A DNA stretch of 64,000 bases from positions 3,162,001-3,226,000 of the forward strand of contig CP134492.1 in the NCBI GenBank assembly GCA_031761875.1. Direction: 5' to 3'. Below, piece by piece: positions 9,086 through 19,489 of this stretch. This DNA comes from Bacillaceae bacterium IKA-2 (GTDB taxonomy: Bacteria > Bacillota > Bacilli > Bacillales > Anaerobacillaceae). The notes under the pieces were generated by a model. That model saw only the letters and a program-made list of their open reading frames with translations. It was not told the DNA's origin and made no database searches. Positions within the stretch are counted from its first letter, which is position 1. Each line of letters begins with the position of its first letter. A program made the translations under genes and the position numbers.

Positions 9086-9604
9086 ATGGTTAACAAAATT
9101 TCGATCCTGCTAATTTTATTTATTACCGCTGGGATCGGTTATACTATTTATGGATTTTTCGCAGTAGATAAGAATCCTGATATTGTTACAGTAGAGCGTT
9201 TTAACGATCAAGATCCGATCCTTCTTGACCAGTATATTGGTCAGAAAAAAACCATTTTACAGTTTGTAGCTGTCCCGTGTGAGTGTTGTAGTTTTTCAAT
9301 GCCGTTTATTAAGCAATTTTCCGAGGAGCAAGATGAAATTGAAGTCATTTCGATCATTTTTTATGGAAAACGGAACGAAATTCAAGAAAAATTTGAAGAT
9401 GAGTATCAAGCAACACATTTATATGGACTTGACTTAGATCGAAGTATTGCCAATCACTATGGTGTCAGCGTCTCACCGACTTACGTTTTCCTTGATGAAG
9501 ATGGTAATAATTTGGGCGCCTACCCGTACATTATTATTAATGCTGAGGAACTCCTTGTTCGATATAATGATGCCTATGACAAATTTCATATAGAAGGAGA
9601 GTAA
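9086..9604 (+). CDS. membrane-anchored thioredoxin-like protein with CECC motif
   Basis: Extracytoplasmic thioredoxin-fold protein of 172 residues. An N-terminal signal anchor (residues 5-27) precedes a TlpA/AhpC-TSA-like domain. The expected CxxC redox site is replaced by VPCECCSF, giving three Cys at about residues 69, 71 and 72. The cis-proline loop is present (VSVSPTYVFLDEDG). It probably transfers electrons or metal outside the membrane together with the CcdA-like protein encoded 3 bases downstream. An AGGGGGG ribosome binding site precedes the ATG. The upstream divergent region 8966-9085 must hold its promoter, though I see no convincing -35/-10 pair. Confidence 0.8.
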   Translation: MVNKISILLILFITAGIGYTIYGFFAVDKNPDIVTVERFNDQDPILLDQYIGQKKTILQFVAVPCECCSFSMPFIKQFSEEQDEIEVISIIFYGKRNEIQEKFEDEYQATHLYGLDLDRSIANHYGVSVSPTYVFLDEDGNNLGAYPYIIINAEELLVRYNDAYDKFHIEGE

Positions 9605-9607
9605 TTT

Positions 9608-10294
9608 ATGGATTATCTTCTCGCCTTTACGGCAGGGATTTTATCTTTTACATCAGCGTGTATATTACCTTTAATTCCTAGTTATTTAGCTGTGATAACT
9701 GGCCTTTCGATAACCGAACTTAACGACAATCGTCATCATCGCAAGCAAATTTTAGTGAGAATATCGATGTTTATCCTGGGCTTAATTATTCCTTTAATTT
9801 TATTAGGTCTGACGGCTTCTTCAATCGGATCAGCAGCACTAAGTTATTCGCAAAATTTCTCAAGGTTGTTTGGTTTTATTGTGATATTATTTGGACTGCA
9901 TTTATTAGGTTTATTAAAATTCCAGTTTTTAAACAGACAATTTAGGTTAGATTTCCTTTTTAAAAAGAAAAATAGCTTATGGAGTGTAGCCTTGATGGGA
10001 CTTGCTTTCGGCTTTGGCTGGACGCCTTGTATTGGTCCTATGCTAAGTTCAATCTTAATTATGGCTGCTGATTCAGATACGATGTGGCGTGGCGGACGTT
10101 TGTTATTTGTATATGGGCTAGGCTTAGGTTTACCATTTTTACTAATTGGGATCTTAAGTACGTTAGGTTTTCAATTTCTTAATGTCTTAAAAAAATATAT
10201 GCGTTTAATTTCTATTTTCAGCGGAGTACTGCTAATTATTTTAGGATTATTACTAATCACTGGAAATATGGCCTATATTACACCAGCACTATAA
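9608..10294 (+). CDS. ccdA: CcdA-like cytochrome c biogenesis / thiol transport membrane protein
   Basis: Integral membrane protein of 228 residues with six hydrophobic segments, of the DsbD-transmembrane/CcdA family. It carries reducing equivalents from cytoplasmic thioredoxin to extracytoplasmic thiol proteins. The two family Cys are visible: TSACILPLIPSYLAV in helix 1 and FGWTPCIGPML in helix 4. It follows the thioredoxin-like gene by three bases with its own GGAGAG ribosome binding site, so the two form an operon, the natural electron donor/acceptor pair. The operon ends at the strong hairpin at 10293-10331. The symbol is given by family; other CcdA paralogues may exist in the genome. Confidence 0.85.
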   Translation: MDYLLAFTAGILSFTSACILPLIPSYLAVITGLSITELNDNRHHRKQILVRISMFILGLIIPLILLGLTASSIGSAALSYSQNFSRLFGFIVILFGLHLLGLLKFQFLNRQFRLDFLFKKKNSLWSVALMGLAFGFGWTPCIGPMLSSILIMAADSDTMWRGGRLLFVYGLGLGLPFLLIGILSTLGFQFLNVLKKYMRLISIFSGVLLIILGLLLITGNMAYITPAL

Positions 10295-10331
10295 AAGCGA
10301 AAGTCATCACTCATGATGACTTTCGCTTTTT
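10293..10331. terminator. bidirectional intrinsic terminator
   Basis: Perfect 17-bp stem (10293-10309 with 10314-10330), 4-base loop CTCA and a T-run. It overlaps the 3' ends of the convergent ccdA-like (+) and EAL (-) genes. Confidence 0.9.
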
Positions 10332-11383
10332 TATATAGTAAACTTTGATATTGTTGTTGGATGTGGTTGTGGTCTTGAAAAAAAGTACCCTTGCGCTAAC
10401 GGAATTCCTATATCTTTACAAAATTGCGCTTCTTCTTTTCTTTCGATTCCTTCAGCAAGAAGGAAAATTCCATTTTCCTCAGCTATGTTAACCCATTCCG
10501 TCAACTTATCCTGTTTTTCGTTATCAAAATCACAATGGGAAATTATAGCTCGATCGATTTTTGCAAAGTTTGGTTTTAGTGCCTTTAATAATTCAGTAGT
10601 CGCATAACCTGACCCTAAATCATCTAACGCTACTTTTATGCCATTCTTTTTATAGACATCAAAGATTTTTTTTAAGTGGTCTATATTTTCAATTTTTTCA
10701 GTTTCTACTACTTCGAAAATTAAATCCCTAGGATCAACTTTATAACGTTCTGCAGCTATAAAAGTAGTTTTTAAACAGTGATCCGGATCATAAATTGATG
10801 AAGGTAAGAAGTTTATAAATCGTTTCACACCTTTTGCTAATAATTCAGCACTTTTTTCGATAGATAAAATCCTCGCTTGACTATCAAGTAAAGATTGCAA
10901 ACCTGCTTTTTGCGAGAATTGAAATAATTCCTCAGGGTTAAAGGGGATTTCTTTAGGACGAAGTAAAAACTCATATCCATAAAGGCTTAAATTTTCAAGT
11001 GACACAATCGGCTGAATAAAACTAGTATATAATTTTTCGTTTATTATTTTTAGATAATTAAGATTGTTCACACGCTCAATAAATTCAGCAAGCGTAGTCG
11101 AAATAAATTGGTTTTCAAGTTCGCTTTCGATTTTATTTTCACATCTACAAAAAATTACTTGTTTCGCTTCAACAGACAACATCTCATCCATCTCATTAAC
11201 TAATTGCTGCAATTCTTTTAATGAAGTGTAAGAAAACTTTATTTTATAATCACTCTTGAAAACGTTCTTAAATTTTTGACAATTTTCTATTATAGCTAAA
11301 ATTAGCTGTGGCGTTGTCGATTCCACAATGAGGTTTCCTTCCTCAGGGAATTCAGCTAATTTTGAACATTTAGGACAACTCAT
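10331..11383 (-). CDS. EAL-domain cyclic-di-GMP phosphodiesterase
   Basis: Probable c-di-GMP phosphodiesterase, 350 residues, cytoplasmic. The N-terminal ~115 residues begin with MSCPKC and contain FCRC near residue 104, suggesting a small metal-binding or redox-sensing region. The C-terminal ~240 residues are an EAL domain. Key positions look intact: YGYEFLLRP (EFL for EAL), FINFLPSSIY, LIFEVVETE, KVALDDLGSGYA, FAKIDRAII, LLAEGIE and AQGYFFSRP, so activity is likely. The start follows AAAGGAG. It is transcribed alone; upstream 11384-11635 is AT-rich with no gene. A PilZ receptor for the same nucleotide is encoded at 48.8 kb. Confidence 0.88.
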   Translation of the reverse strand: MSCPKCSKLAEFPEEGNLIVESTTPQLILAIIENCQKFKNVFKSDYKIKFSYTSLKELQQLVNEMDEMLSVEAKQVIFCRCENKIESELENQFISTTLAEFIERVNNLNYLKIINEKLYTSFIQPIVSLENLSLYGYEFLLRPKEIPFNPEELFQFSQKAGLQSLLDSQARILSIEKSAELLAKGVKRFINFLPSSIYDPDHCLKTTFIAAERYKVDPRDLIFEVVETEKIENIDHLKKIFDVYKKNGIKVALDDLGSGYATTELLKALKPNFAKIDRAIISHCDFDNEKQDKLTEWVNIAEENGIFLLAEGIERKEEAQFCKDIGIPLAQGYFFSRPQPHPTTISKFTI

Positions 11384-11635
11384 CTATTAATCTCCTTTCT
11401 CTGTTCATAAATATAGTACACACCCAAAAATATTTTAGATGTCATAAGATACAATATAAGATTTCCACCCCCACCTAAATAATAGATATCATAATTATTA
11501 GAGTCTGCTCAAAAAGTTAATCGCAGTAATAGCATTTAAAAAAATTCTTGTTTAAGGTTAACTAACTATATATACATATACTAATATCTTTAAATATATT
11601 TAACAACATTAATATAAGAGATCCTTCAAAAAAGT

Positions 11636-11666
11636 AAAAAGGTAATTCAAAATGAATCACCTTTTT
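11636..11666 (-). terminator. intrinsic terminator of the propionate operon
   Basis: Arms AAAAAGGT (11636-11643) and ACCTTTTT (11659-11666) continue inward through ATTCA/TGAAT after one mismatch, with a 3-base loop. It overlaps the last codons and stop of meaB, and on the minus strand ends in a T-run. Confidence 0.8.
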
Positions 11667-12682
11667 ACTGAGTTATCATACTCCTCCAACAACTTTTGCG
11701 CTGCTAATGTTACTGTCAAAGTTCCAGCTTCTATTGCCCTTTTGTATTCAGGCAAGTTTTCTTTAATTTTAGCATGTTCATAAAAGCGATTTAAAAGCTG
11801 TGATTGGACTGTTTCATTGAGCCATAAAAACTGTTGGTCTTTACGTCTTTCTTCAAAAATAGTTGCTTGTTTCGTATAATCAAAGTAATTTTCGACTACT
11901 TCCCAGATTGCATCAATACCATCACCATTTAAAGCAGAACAAGTATAAGCCTTAGTTTCCCAACCTCTCGTTGCCTTTGGTAAATAGTGGAGGATTTGAT
12001 TATATTCTTCTTTTGTTACAAGCGCTCTCATTTTGTTTTCACCGTCTGCCTTATTGATTAAAATCGCATCGGCCTGTTCCAAAACGCCTTTTTTCATTCC
12101 TTGTAGCTCATCACCAGCACCTGTTAGCATTAAGACTAAGAAAAAATCTACCATAGAACGAACTGTTGTCTCGCTTTGTCCGACTCCAACTGTTTCAACG
12201 ATAATAACATCATAACCCGCTGCCTCACAGAGGAGTATTGTTTCACGACTTTTTCTTGCTACCCCACCTAACGTTCCGCCAGTTGGTGTTGGCCGGACAA
12301 AAGCTCGCATGTTCCTACCAAGCTCTTCCATTCGTGTTTTATCACCAAGAATACTTCCCCTAGAAATTTGACTACTCGGATCAACCGCGAGGACTGCTAC
12401 CTTATGTCCCTTGTCACATAGGTATGTTCCTAAAGCCTCAATTAACGTACTTTTTCCAGCCCCTGGTACACCTGTAATCCCAATCCGAACAGACTTTCCA
12501 GTATGAGGAAGGATTCCACCAATTACTTTTTGTCCTAATTGAAGATGCTTTTCTGCATTACTTTCCACAAGGGTAATGGCCTGAGCTAAAATAGCCCGAT
12601 TACTTTCTAAAACACCAGCTACAAAATCTTCAACTGTTAACTTCCTTTTTTTTCGAGGAGTTTCTTTTTTGTCTTTATCCAT
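11657..12682 (-). CDS. meaB: methylmalonyl-CoA mutase-associated GTPase MeaB
   Basis: G3E-family GTPase chaperone (MeaB/ArgK) that guards cobalamin loading and protects methylmalonyl-CoA mutase. The P-loop GVPGAGKST lies near residue 70, followed by DPSSQISRGSILGDKTRM, the switch-like VETVGVGQSE and the guanine-specificity motif NKADG. The 341-residue length is normal. Its ATG follows GAGGAGAG. It is the last gene of the mmdA-mutA-mutB-meaB set, separated from mutB by a 289-base gap occupied by repeat copy B, which may partly uncouple its expression. The terminator at 11636-11666 follows at once. Confidence 0.93.
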   Translation of the reverse strand: MDKDKKETPRKKRKLTVEDFVAGVLESNRAILAQAITLVESNAEKHLQLGQKVIGGILPHTGKSVRIGITGVPGAGKSTLIEALGTYLCDKGHKVAVLAVDPSSQISRGSILGDKTRMEELGRNMRAFVRPTPTGGTLGGVARKSRETILLCEAAGYDVIIVETVGVGQSETTVRSMVDFFLVLMLTGAGDELQGMKKGVLEQADAILINKADGENKMRALVTKEEYNQILHYLPKATRGWETKAYTCSALNGDGIDAIWEVVENYFDYTKQATIFEERRKDQQFLWLNETVQSQLLNRFYEHAKIKENLPEYKRAIEAGTLTVTLAAQKLLEEYDNSVKR

Positions 12683-12778
12683 GCCACTCTCCTCAATCTA
12701 AAATTAATTTTCTTTACGGATATCCCAAAAAACAATTTGACCCATATAAGCTTTTCTTCTTCCATGAGTTTTGTTTTA

Positions 12779-12971
12779 AAAGCGGAAAGATGGAAAGTAT
12801 AAAGTTGGAAAAGTAGTTCAAAAGCTTTTTAAGTGCAGTTGGTTAGCCGATAGTTGGTTAGGAAAATCAAAAGCTTTCTAAGTACAGTAGGTTTTGCTTT
12901 TGAGGTTTGCTTTTATTAACCAACTAATGACTTTTGTTTTCCCTTTCCAACTTTCCAACTTTCCAACTTTT
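12779..12971. repeat. intergenic CCAACTTT-family repeat, copy B
   Basis: The right end is three tandem CCAACTTT units (12947-12970) abutting the mutB stop codon. The left end has the inverted form (GGAAAGTATAAAGTTGG around 12792). The interior repeats AAAAGCTTT..AAGT.CAGT and a GTTGGTTAG motif. This is the longest copy in the window, between mutB and meaB. Confidence 0.55.
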
Positions 12972-15125
12972 TTAAAGTTGTTCGTATATTTTCTCGATTA
13001 CTTTTTCGGCCGCGACAGGTATCACAGTTCCAGGCCCAAAGATCGCTGCTGCACCTTGCTCGTATAAAAACTCGTAATCTTTATGTGGGATAACTCCTCC
13101 AATTACAACAAGGATATCTTCACGACCAAGTTTGCGGAGTTCTTTTGTTATTTCTGGAAGTAATGTTTTATGACCGGCCGCAAGAGAGCTCATGCCAATC
13201 ACATGGACATCATTTTCTACGGCTTGAATCACTGCTTCCTCTGGGGTTTGAAACAAAGGTCCAATATCAACATCAAAGCCTAAATCTGCAAAAGCAGTTG
13301 CGATGACTTTTGCACCACGGTCATGTCCATCTTGGCCAAGCTTTGCAATCATAATCCGGGGCCGTCTTCCTTCACTTTCAGCAAATTCATCTGCCTTTTT
13401 TCTAACCTGCTCAATCTGCTCACTTTCAGCGAATTCAGCACGATATATGCCGCTAATCGAACGAATAACTGCTTTATGTCTACCGACAACCTTTTCATAG
13501 GCATCAGAAATTTCACCTAATGATGCACGCGCACGAGCGGCATCATTAGCCAGCGCTAAAAGATTACCTTGACCCGTTTCAGCGGCCTTGGTAATTGCTT
13601 CTAATGCAGCTGTAACTGCTTTTCCATCACGGTTTTGTCTTAGTTCCGCTAATCTCTTTATTTGAGAATCGCGAACTGCTGTATTATCAATATCCAACGT
13701 ATCAATTGGGTCTTCTTCTTCAAGTCGATATTTATTGACACCAATAATGATCTCTTTATTTGAATCAATATGCGCTTGTCGTCTTGCGGCCGCTTCCTCA
13801 ATCCGCATTTTCGGTAAACCTGTCTCAATTGCCTTTGACATACCACCTAATTTTTCAACTTCTTGAATATGACCCCACGCTTTTTCAGCTAATTCCTTTG
13901 TTAACGACTCAAGATAATAAGAGCCTCCCCAAGGATCTAACACATTACAAATACCTGTTTCATCTTGTAAAAATAATTGGGTATTACGCGCAATACGTGC
14001 TGAGAAATCGGTTGGTAAGGCAATTGCTTCATCAAGCGCATTTGTATGAAGAGATTGAGTGTGCCCTAGTGTTGCCGCCAACGCTTCAATACAAGTTCTT
14101 GCTACATTATTATAAGGATCTTGCTCAGTTAAACTCCAGCCTGAAGTTTGCGAGTGTGTTCGCAAGGCCAGTGATTTCTCAACTTTTGGATTAAACGGTT
14201 TTAATAACCTTGCCCACAGTAGTCTTGCTGCACGCATTTTTGCTACTTCCATAAAATAGTTTTTTCCAATTGCCCAAAAGAAAGACAACCTCGGTGCAAA
14301 AGCATCAACATCAAGTCCTGCTTCAATACCAGTACGCACGTATTCAATTCCGTCTGCTAAAGTATAGGCTAACTCAATATCAGCCGTAGCGCCTGCTTCT
14401 TGCATATGGTAGCCAGAAATACTAATGCTATTAAACTTCGGCATATTTTTTGACGTATATTCAAAAATATCAGCGATCGCTTTCATCGATGGCTTTGGTG
14501 GGTAAATATACGTATTTCGAACCATATATTCTTTTAAGATGTCATTTTGAATTGTTCCAGTAAGCTGTTCTTGTCTGACGCCTTGCTCCTCAGCCGCAAC
14601 AATGTAAAAAGCCATTATTGGTAAAACTGCACCATTCATTGTCATCGAAACACTCATTTCATCTAACGGAATTCCATCAAATAAAATTTTCATGTCTAAA
14701 ATCGAATCAACAGCTACTCCAGCACTTCCAACATCTCCAACAACACGAGGATGGTCAGAGTCATAGCCGCGATGAGTAGCTAAATCAAAAGCAATCGAAA
14801 GCCCTTTTTGACCTGCTGCTAAATTACGCCGGTAAAAAGCATTGCTATCCTCAGCGGTAGAAAATCCAGCATATTGTCTAACTGTCCAAGGACGTGATTT
14901 GTACATTGCTGGATATGGTCCTCGTAAAAAAGGCGGGATTCCTGAAACATAATCTAGATGTTCCATGCCTTCAGTATCTTTGTTTGAATAAAGCGGTTTA
15001 ACTAAGATTTGCTCAAGGGTTCGATAATGAGTGTTTTCAGAATCCACTTGCGGTGGTTCTACTTTGTTAATGTCTTGCAAACTAGCAAATGGAATTTGTG
15101 TAAAATCAGGATTATTCATCAACAT
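12972..15125 (-). CDS. mutB: methylmalonyl-CoA mutase large (catalytic) subunit
   Basis: Adenosylcobalamin-dependent isomerase interconverting methylmalonyl-CoA and succinyl-CoA, cytoplasmic. The N-terminal TIM barrel starts around residue 30 ([34 protein letters not shown]). The C-terminal B12 domain has the base-off motif [13 protein letters not shown] (DxHxxG) with downstream [10 protein letters not shown] and VVIGGVIP. A frame extending to 15194 is open, but its extra N-terminus duplicates the end of mutA. ATGs at 15125 and 15119 follow AAGGTGGGGA and give the usual ~716 residues. The start overlaps the mutA stop (15112), so the subunits are translationally coupled. Confidence 0.95.
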   Translation of the reverse strand: MLMNNPDFTQIPFASLQDINKVEPPQVDSENTHYRTLEQILVKPLYSNKDTEGMEHLDYVSGIPPFLRGPYPAMYKSRPWTVRQYAGFSTAEDSNAFYRRNLAAGQKGLSIAFDLATHRGYDSDHPRVVGDVGSAGVAVDSILDMKILFDGIPLDEMSVSMTMNGAVLPIMAFYIVAAEEQGVRQEQLTGTIQNDILKEYMVRNTYIYPPKPSMKAIADIFEYTSKNMPKFNSISISGYHMQEAGATADIELAYTLADGIEYVRTGIEAGLDVDAFAPRLSFFWAIGKNYFMEVAKMRAARLLWARLLKPFNPKVEKSLALRTHSQTSGWSLTEQDPYNNVARTCIEALAATLGHTQSLHTNALDEAIALPTDFSARIARNTQLFLQDETGICNVLDPWGGSYYLESLTKELAEKAWGHIQEVEKLGGMSKAIETGLPKMRIEEAAARRQAHIDSNKEIIIGVNKYRLEEEDPIDTLDIDNTAVRDSQIKRLAELRQNRDGKAVTAALEAITKAAETGQGNLLALANDAARARASLGEISDAYEKVVGRHKAVIRSISGIYRAEFAESEQIEQVRKKADEFAESEGRRPRIMIAKLGQDGHDRGAKVIATAFADLGFDVDIGPLFQTPEEAVIQAVENDVHVIGMSSLAAGHKTLLPEITKELRKLGREDILVVIGGVIPHKDYEFLYEQGAAAIFGPGTVIPVAAEKVIEKIYEQL

Positions 15126-17214
15126 TCCCCACCTTTTCACCTTGAAGTTCGCGGAGCAACTGATAGCAATTTGTACCAACATGGATAAAACCATTTACTC
15201 CTACTTCTCTTAATTTCCCCTCAAGCACTTCGTCTTGCTTACCAGCAACAAACACTTTCATGTCTCTGGTCTGCTTTTTTAGTCCTGCTAAAATTTCAAC
15301 AGCCATTTCATTATAGCTTTGATTTTTACCACAAATAACAGCAATAGTAGCCGTAGTCTCAGTGGCAGCCGCTAATGCTGTTTCCACAGTTTCAAAGCCG
15401 TTGCTTTTCACTACTTCAAAGCCACCAGTTTCAAAAAAATTGGCGACAAAGTCAGTTCGTGGCTTATGATCTGCTAAAGCACCAATGCTTATTAAAAATA
15501 CTGAGATAGGCGCGTCTTGAGTTTTTTTCTCTTCACAGTATTGACGAAGCTTTTCAAAAGCTTCAGTGGCCCGGAAAATTTCAATTTTTTCGAGGGAAAT
15601 CCCTTTACCACTTCCAAGAGCTTTACTTATTGCCCCTATTGTTGCTCCTTGCTTAGCAGCCCTAATAACATCATTGACCACCTTACTTGGGTTTATAGAA
15701 ACAGCTACTTGCAGCCTTGCTTTAGCAGCTAATGCCTGTTTTTCTATAAGTGTATCTAAAGACTCATTATCCACTTCTACTTGATTTTCAGTCTTATTGG
15801 CATACATTGTCGCTCCAACAAAAATAAGTTTTCGTTTTTCAATATCTTCTTTTTTCTTTGCTGAGACTTCTTTAACATGTTGTTGTGGTTTTCCCTTTTG
15901 AAGCGCTTGCAACATTCCGCCTTGAGACTCAAATAACTGGAAGAGCCCCCAGCCTTTGCTTGCCAATTCGGCGGTAATCGTTTCAACATACCACGAACCA
16001 CCAACAGGGTCCGCCGTATACGTGACATGGGCTTCTTCTTGAATAACTAATTGACAATTTCTGGCTACTCGTCGTGAAAAGTCATTTGCTAACGTAAAAG
16101 CCTCATCAAAAGAACTAACATGTAACGAATCTACGCCACCAACAGCAGCAGTAAAAGCTTCTACTGTTGACCTTAATATATTCACATATGGATCATAGAC
16201 TGTTTTTGTCCATCGTGACGTGCGTGCATGAATTTTTAACTTTTGTGATGCTTCATTGCCACCAAAAGCTTCGATAATATTAGCCCAAAGCATTCTTGCT
16301 GCCCTAATTTTTGCTAACTCCATAAATAAATTTGAACCTACCGATATCGATAACTGAATCGTTGAAGCAATTTGATCAATTAATAGACCACGCTTTTGAA
16401 GTTCACGGATATAATAAACTCCGGTCGCTAACATAGATGCTAGTTCATCAACAGCACTTCCACCGCCATCATGGTAAGCATGGCTGTCAATAAAGATTGT
16501 TTTAAGTTCAGGACTATTTATTTCAGTCCATTTTAGTAATTCAGCCATCTGGTCTAAATAGCTATCCATTTCAAAAGGTAACTGCCCATTTTTGACTAAC
16601 ATTGCTAGCGGATCAGCACCGATACAACCTTTTAAGTTTGTTAATGGAAGATTGTTTTTTTGAAAATAAGCAGCCATATACGTGACAAAAGGGACGGCAC
16701 TTACTCCAGTTTGAACGACAAAAGGATTGTCTTGAACATTTATTGCGGCAAAAGTAGTCTCGATATCTTCTAGAGATGAGATCATCGTACCTACTTGACC
16801 TGCTTGTGAATTTTTTTCTGAATAATCATTTCCCATTTTTGTCGCTTCATTTAAGACGAGATTAATTGCATTGACACCTTTTTGAAGATCATTTCTTAAC
16901 CATTCATTTACCTTTTCTGGAATCGGGTGATTCATTTCTTGAGCTATTAACCAACTTTTTTTCTCATCTGCTGGCTGAGTACCTCGAACAAACGGAAATT
17001 GTCCTGGAACGGTTTTCGTGAAAGCTAAATTTTCAATGTCCTTCTTTTGATAAATTGGCTCTAGAATGATTTCTTCATACGTTTTCGTTAATAGTTTCGA
17101 AAAAGGAGCGCCTTTTAACGACTTATCTACCGCTTGCTTCCACTGTTCATACGATGGAATCGGAAAATCACAAATCTCCGCAAACAAGCTTGTTTTGTTT
17201 TCTTCAGAACGCAT
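15112..17214 (-). CDS. mutA: methylmalonyl-CoA mutase small subunit
   Basis: Non-catalytic partner of MutB in the alpha-beta heterodimer, about 700 residues. The mutase barrel is recognisable ([62 protein letters not shown]). The C-terminal domain lacks the DxHxxG cobalamin motif, as expected for this subunit. The ATG at 17214 is preferred over the GTG at 17223 because AGGTAGG is correctly spaced. It overlaps mutB by 14 bases. Upstream, a hairpin at 17270-17309 separates it from the carboxyltransferase gene. Confidence 0.93.
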   Translation of the reverse strand: MRSEENKTSLFAEICDFPIPSYEQWKQAVDKSLKGAPFSKLLTKTYEEIILEPIYQKKDIENLAFTKTVPGQFPFVRGTQPADEKKSWLIAQEMNHPIPEKVNEWLRNDLQKGVNAINLVLNEATKMGNDYSEKNSQAGQVGTMISSLEDIETTFAAINVQDNPFVVQTGVSAVPFVTYMAAYFQKNNLPLTNLKGCIGADPLAMLVKNGQLPFEMDSYLDQMAELLKWTEINSPELKTIFIDSHAYHDGGGSAVDELASMLATGVYYIRELQKRGLLIDQIASTIQLSISVGSNLFMELAKIRAARMLWANIIEAFGGNEASQKLKIHARTSRWTKTVYDPYVNILRSTVEAFTAAVGGVDSLHVSSFDEAFTLANDFSRRVARNCQLVIQEEAHVTYTADPVGGSWYVETITAELASKGWGLFQLFESQGGMLQALQKGKPQQHVKEVSAKKKEDIEKRKLIFVGATMYANKTENQVEVDNESLDTLIEKQALAAKARLQVAVSINPSKVVNDVIRAAKQGATIGAISKALGSGKGISLEKIEIFRATEAFEKLRQYCEEKKTQDAPISVFLISIGALADHKPRTDFVANFFETGGFEVVKSNGFETVETALAAATETTATIAVICGKNQSYNEMAVEILAGLKKQTRDMKVFVAGKQDEVLEGKLREVGVNGFIHVGTNCYQLLRELQGEKVGNVDE

Positions 17215-17269
17215 CTTGATCACCTACCTTGTTTAAGAAATTTATATTTCTACTATTTCCTTAAAACCA

Positions 17270-17309
17270 ACTAACCAACAGTAGAAAAAGCTTGTCTACT
17301 GTTGGTAGT
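17270..17309 (-). terminator. intercistronic hairpin (possible attenuator)
   Basis: ACTAxCCAACAGTAGA (17270-17285, one bulged A) pairs with 17295-17309 around a 9-base loop. It lies between the carboxyltransferase gene and mutA in a 128-base gap. The T-run on the minus strand is weak, so it could be a leaky terminator or an mRNA processing/stability site. Confidence 0.45.
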
Positions 17310-17342
17310 TTTCTTTATTAGGGTGTTCAAAAAGTACGACAA

Positions 17343-18899
17343 TTAAAGTGGCATATTTCCGTGCTTTTTATAAGGTAATTGTTTCTTTTTATTTCTCAAC
17401 ATTTCAAGGGCGTTAATTAATGATTTTCTCGTATCTCTTGGGTCGATAACATCATCAATCATCCCGTTTGAAGAGGCAACATAAGGATTAGCAAATTTTT
17501 CGCGATATTCTTTAATTTTTGCCTGCCTTGTTGCTTCTGGATTATCACTTTCAGCAATTTCTTTTGAAAAAATAATATTTGCTGCTCCTTCAGGACCCAT
17601 TACAGCAATTTCAGCATTTGGCCAAGCAAATACTTGATCAGCGCCAATTGCTTTACTATTCAATGCTACATAAGCCCCACCGAATGCTTTTCTCGTTATA
17701 ACAGTGATTTTTGGAACAGTTGCTTCTGAATAGGCATATAATATTTTTGCGCCATGGCGAATAATTCCATTATGTTCCTGATTAATACCAGGAATAAAAC
17801 CACTAACATCTTCAAATGTAATGATTGGAATATTAAAGCAGTCACAAAAGCGTATAAACCGTGAACATTTATCAGAGGAATTAATATCAAGTCCCCCTGC
17901 CATATACTTTGGCTGGTTCGCAACGATTCCGACTGTTTCGCCATTCAGTCTTGCAAAACCAATAACAATATTTCTAGCAAATAAAGGTTGGACTTCCATG
18001 AAATTAGCGTCGTCAATAATCGCCAAAATCACTTTACGAACGTCATAAACTTTCGTTCCATCAATCGGAACTAAATCTATTAATTCATCAATTTTTTCAT
18101 CAATAGGTTTTTTGTTAATTGGCTCTTTAACTGGACTTTTTTCTAGGTTATTTTGTGGTAAGAAGGCGACTAACCTGCGAACATCTTCCAATACTTCTTC
18201 TTCAGTTGGTGCTGTGAAATGAGCATTTCCACTAAGTGTTGAATGAACTTTTGCACCACCTAAATCTTCTGTATCGATATCAGCCCCTGTTACACTTTTA
18301 ATTACTTTTGGACCTGTAATAAACATTTGACTTGTTTTCTCAACCATGAAAACAAAGTCGGTAATCGCCGGAGAGTAGACAGCTCCACCGGCACAAGGAC
18401 CTAAAATGACAGATATTTGTGGAATTACTCCAGAAAAAATTGAGTTTCGATAAAAGATATGACCATAGCCATCTAAAGAAAGAACTCCTTCTTGAATTCT
18501 TGCTCCACCAGAATCATTTAAGCCGATTATTGGTGCTCCATTTTCCGCTGCAAAATCCATGATTTTAGCAATTTTCGAAGCATGCATTTCCCCCAAAGCC
18601 CCACCAAAAACAGTGAAATCCTGGGAAAAAATAAACACTAATCTACCTTCAATTTTTCCGTACCCAGTTACAACACCTTCTCCGGGTGCCTCAGAACTAC
18701 CAGAGGCAATTGCTAGACCTCTATTCTCAATAAATGGATTGATTTCAACAAATGTTCCTTCGTCAACCAAGAGATCTATTCTTTCCCGGGCCGTCTTTTT
18801 CCCACGGTTATGTTGAGCTTCAATTCTGGCATCCCCACCACCATTTTTAACTTTCCAGCGCCGTTCTTCCATTTCTTCAATCTTATCAAACATATCCAT
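17343..18899 (-). CDS. acyl-CoA carboxylase carboxyltransferase subunit (propionyl-CoA carboxylase beta type)
   Basis: Biotin-dependent carboxyltransferase of 518 residues that moves carboxyl groups between biotin and an acyl-CoA; by context propionyl-CoA to methylmalonyl-CoA. Family blocks: KKTARERIDLLVDEGTF, GGALGEMHASKI, NDSGGARIQEGV, GPCAGGAVYSPA (oxyanion hole), FMVEKTSQMFITGP, and in the second half TFEDVSGFIPG and RKAFGGAYVALNSK. AGGAGGT precedes the ATG. It is encoded just after a biotin carrier protein and before the mutase, so the operon converts propionyl-CoA to succinyl-CoA. The homologous MmdA decarboxylase subunit is the alternative name; no membrane decarboxylase subunits are present, favouring the carboxylase. 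Confidence 0.9.
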   Translation of the reverse strand: MDMFDKIEEMEERRWKVKNGGGDARIEAQHNRGKKTARERIDLLVDEGTFVEINPFIENRGLAIASGSSEAPGEGVVTGYGKIEGRLVFIFSQDFTVFGGALGEMHASKIAKIMDFAAENGAPIIGLNDSGGARIQEGVLSLDGYGHIFYRNSIFSGVIPQISVILGPCAGGAVYSPAITDFVFMVEKTSQMFITGPKVIKSVTGADIDTEDLGGAKVHSTLSGNAHFTAPTEEEVLEDVRRLVAFLPQNNLEKSPVKEPINKKPIDEKIDELIDLVPIDGTKVYDVRKVILAIIDDANFMEVQPLFARNIVIGFARLNGETVGIVANQPKYMAGGLDINSSDKCSRFIRFCDCFNIPIITFEDVSGFIPGINQEHNGIIRHGAKILYAYSEATVPKITVITRKAFGGAYVALNSKAIGADQVFAWPNAEIAVMGPEGAANIIFSKEIAESDNPEATRQAKIKEYREKFANPYVASSNGMIDDVIDPRDTRKSLINALEMLRNKKKQLPYKKHGNMPL

Positions 18900-18991
18900 A
18901 ACAGGTAGAACCTCCTTTTCAGTTTAAAATATCAAGTTGTGATAGCAAAGTCTCGGCGCATATTCGAAACATGCAAACCAAGCTTTAAGCT

Positions 18992-19477
18992 TTAAACTTT
19001 AACTAAGAAAAGAGGTTGACCGTATTCCACTAACTGACCATTCTCTACTAAAATTTCAACAATTTCACCTTCAATTTCTGCTTCAAGTTCATTCATCAAT
19101 TTCATCGCTTCAACAATACAAACAACAGTATCAGCATTTACTTTGTCGCCTTTTTTCATATATGGACCTTCCTCTGGTGATGGAGATTCATAAAACGTTC
19201 CTACCATTGGTGATGTTATTTTATGTAATTTCTCATCTACGAGTGGTGCGGCAGCTGGCTGTTCTATTTGCGCTACTGGAGCAGGGCTTGCCAACACTTG
19301 CGGTGCAGCTAGAACTTGCGGTGTTGCCACTACTTCCATTTGTTCTTGAACGACACCTTTCGTATTTCTTTTACGAATCTCAATCTTTTCATTATTCTCG
19401 CCTTTGACGATTAGCTCATCAATATTAGAACGGTCCACGGCACGAATCAATTCTCTTAAATCATTAATTTTAAACAT
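18992..19477 (-). CDS. accB: biotin carboxyl carrier protein (AccB-like)
   Basis: Carrier subunit of 161 residues. It resembles AccB throughout: an N-terminal [22 protein letters not shown] helix region, an Ala/Pro-rich linker (residues ~50-80) and a lipoyl/biotinyl domain with the biotinylation site EAMKLMNE, Lys126. AGGAGG lies upstream of the ATG. Its position between the TetR gene and the carboxyltransferase shows it is the carrier for this acyl-CoA carboxylase; a separate AccB for fatty acid synthesis presumably exists elsewhere. The 92-base gap downstream contains only an AAGCTTTAAGCTTTAAAC repeat. Confidence 0.9.
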   Translation of the reverse strand: MFKINDLRELIRAVDRSNIDELIVKGENNEKIEIRKRNTKGVVQEQMEVVATPQVLAAPQVLASPAPVAQIEQPAAAPLVDEKLHKITSPMVGTFYESPSPEEGPYMKKGDKVNADTVVCIVEAMKLMNELEAEIEGEIVEILVENGQLVEYGQPLFLVKV

Positions 19478-19489
19478 AATATTTTCCTC

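Noticed and set aside
13760-14194. 144-codon open frame opposite mutB
   Set aside because: It is antisense to a conserved catalytic domain, with no ribosome binding site or family match; a shadow of mutB codon usage.
15126-15194. N-terminal extension of MutB
   Set aside because: Lies inside the end of mutA and lacks a ribosome binding site; the ATGs at 15125/15119 fit the family.
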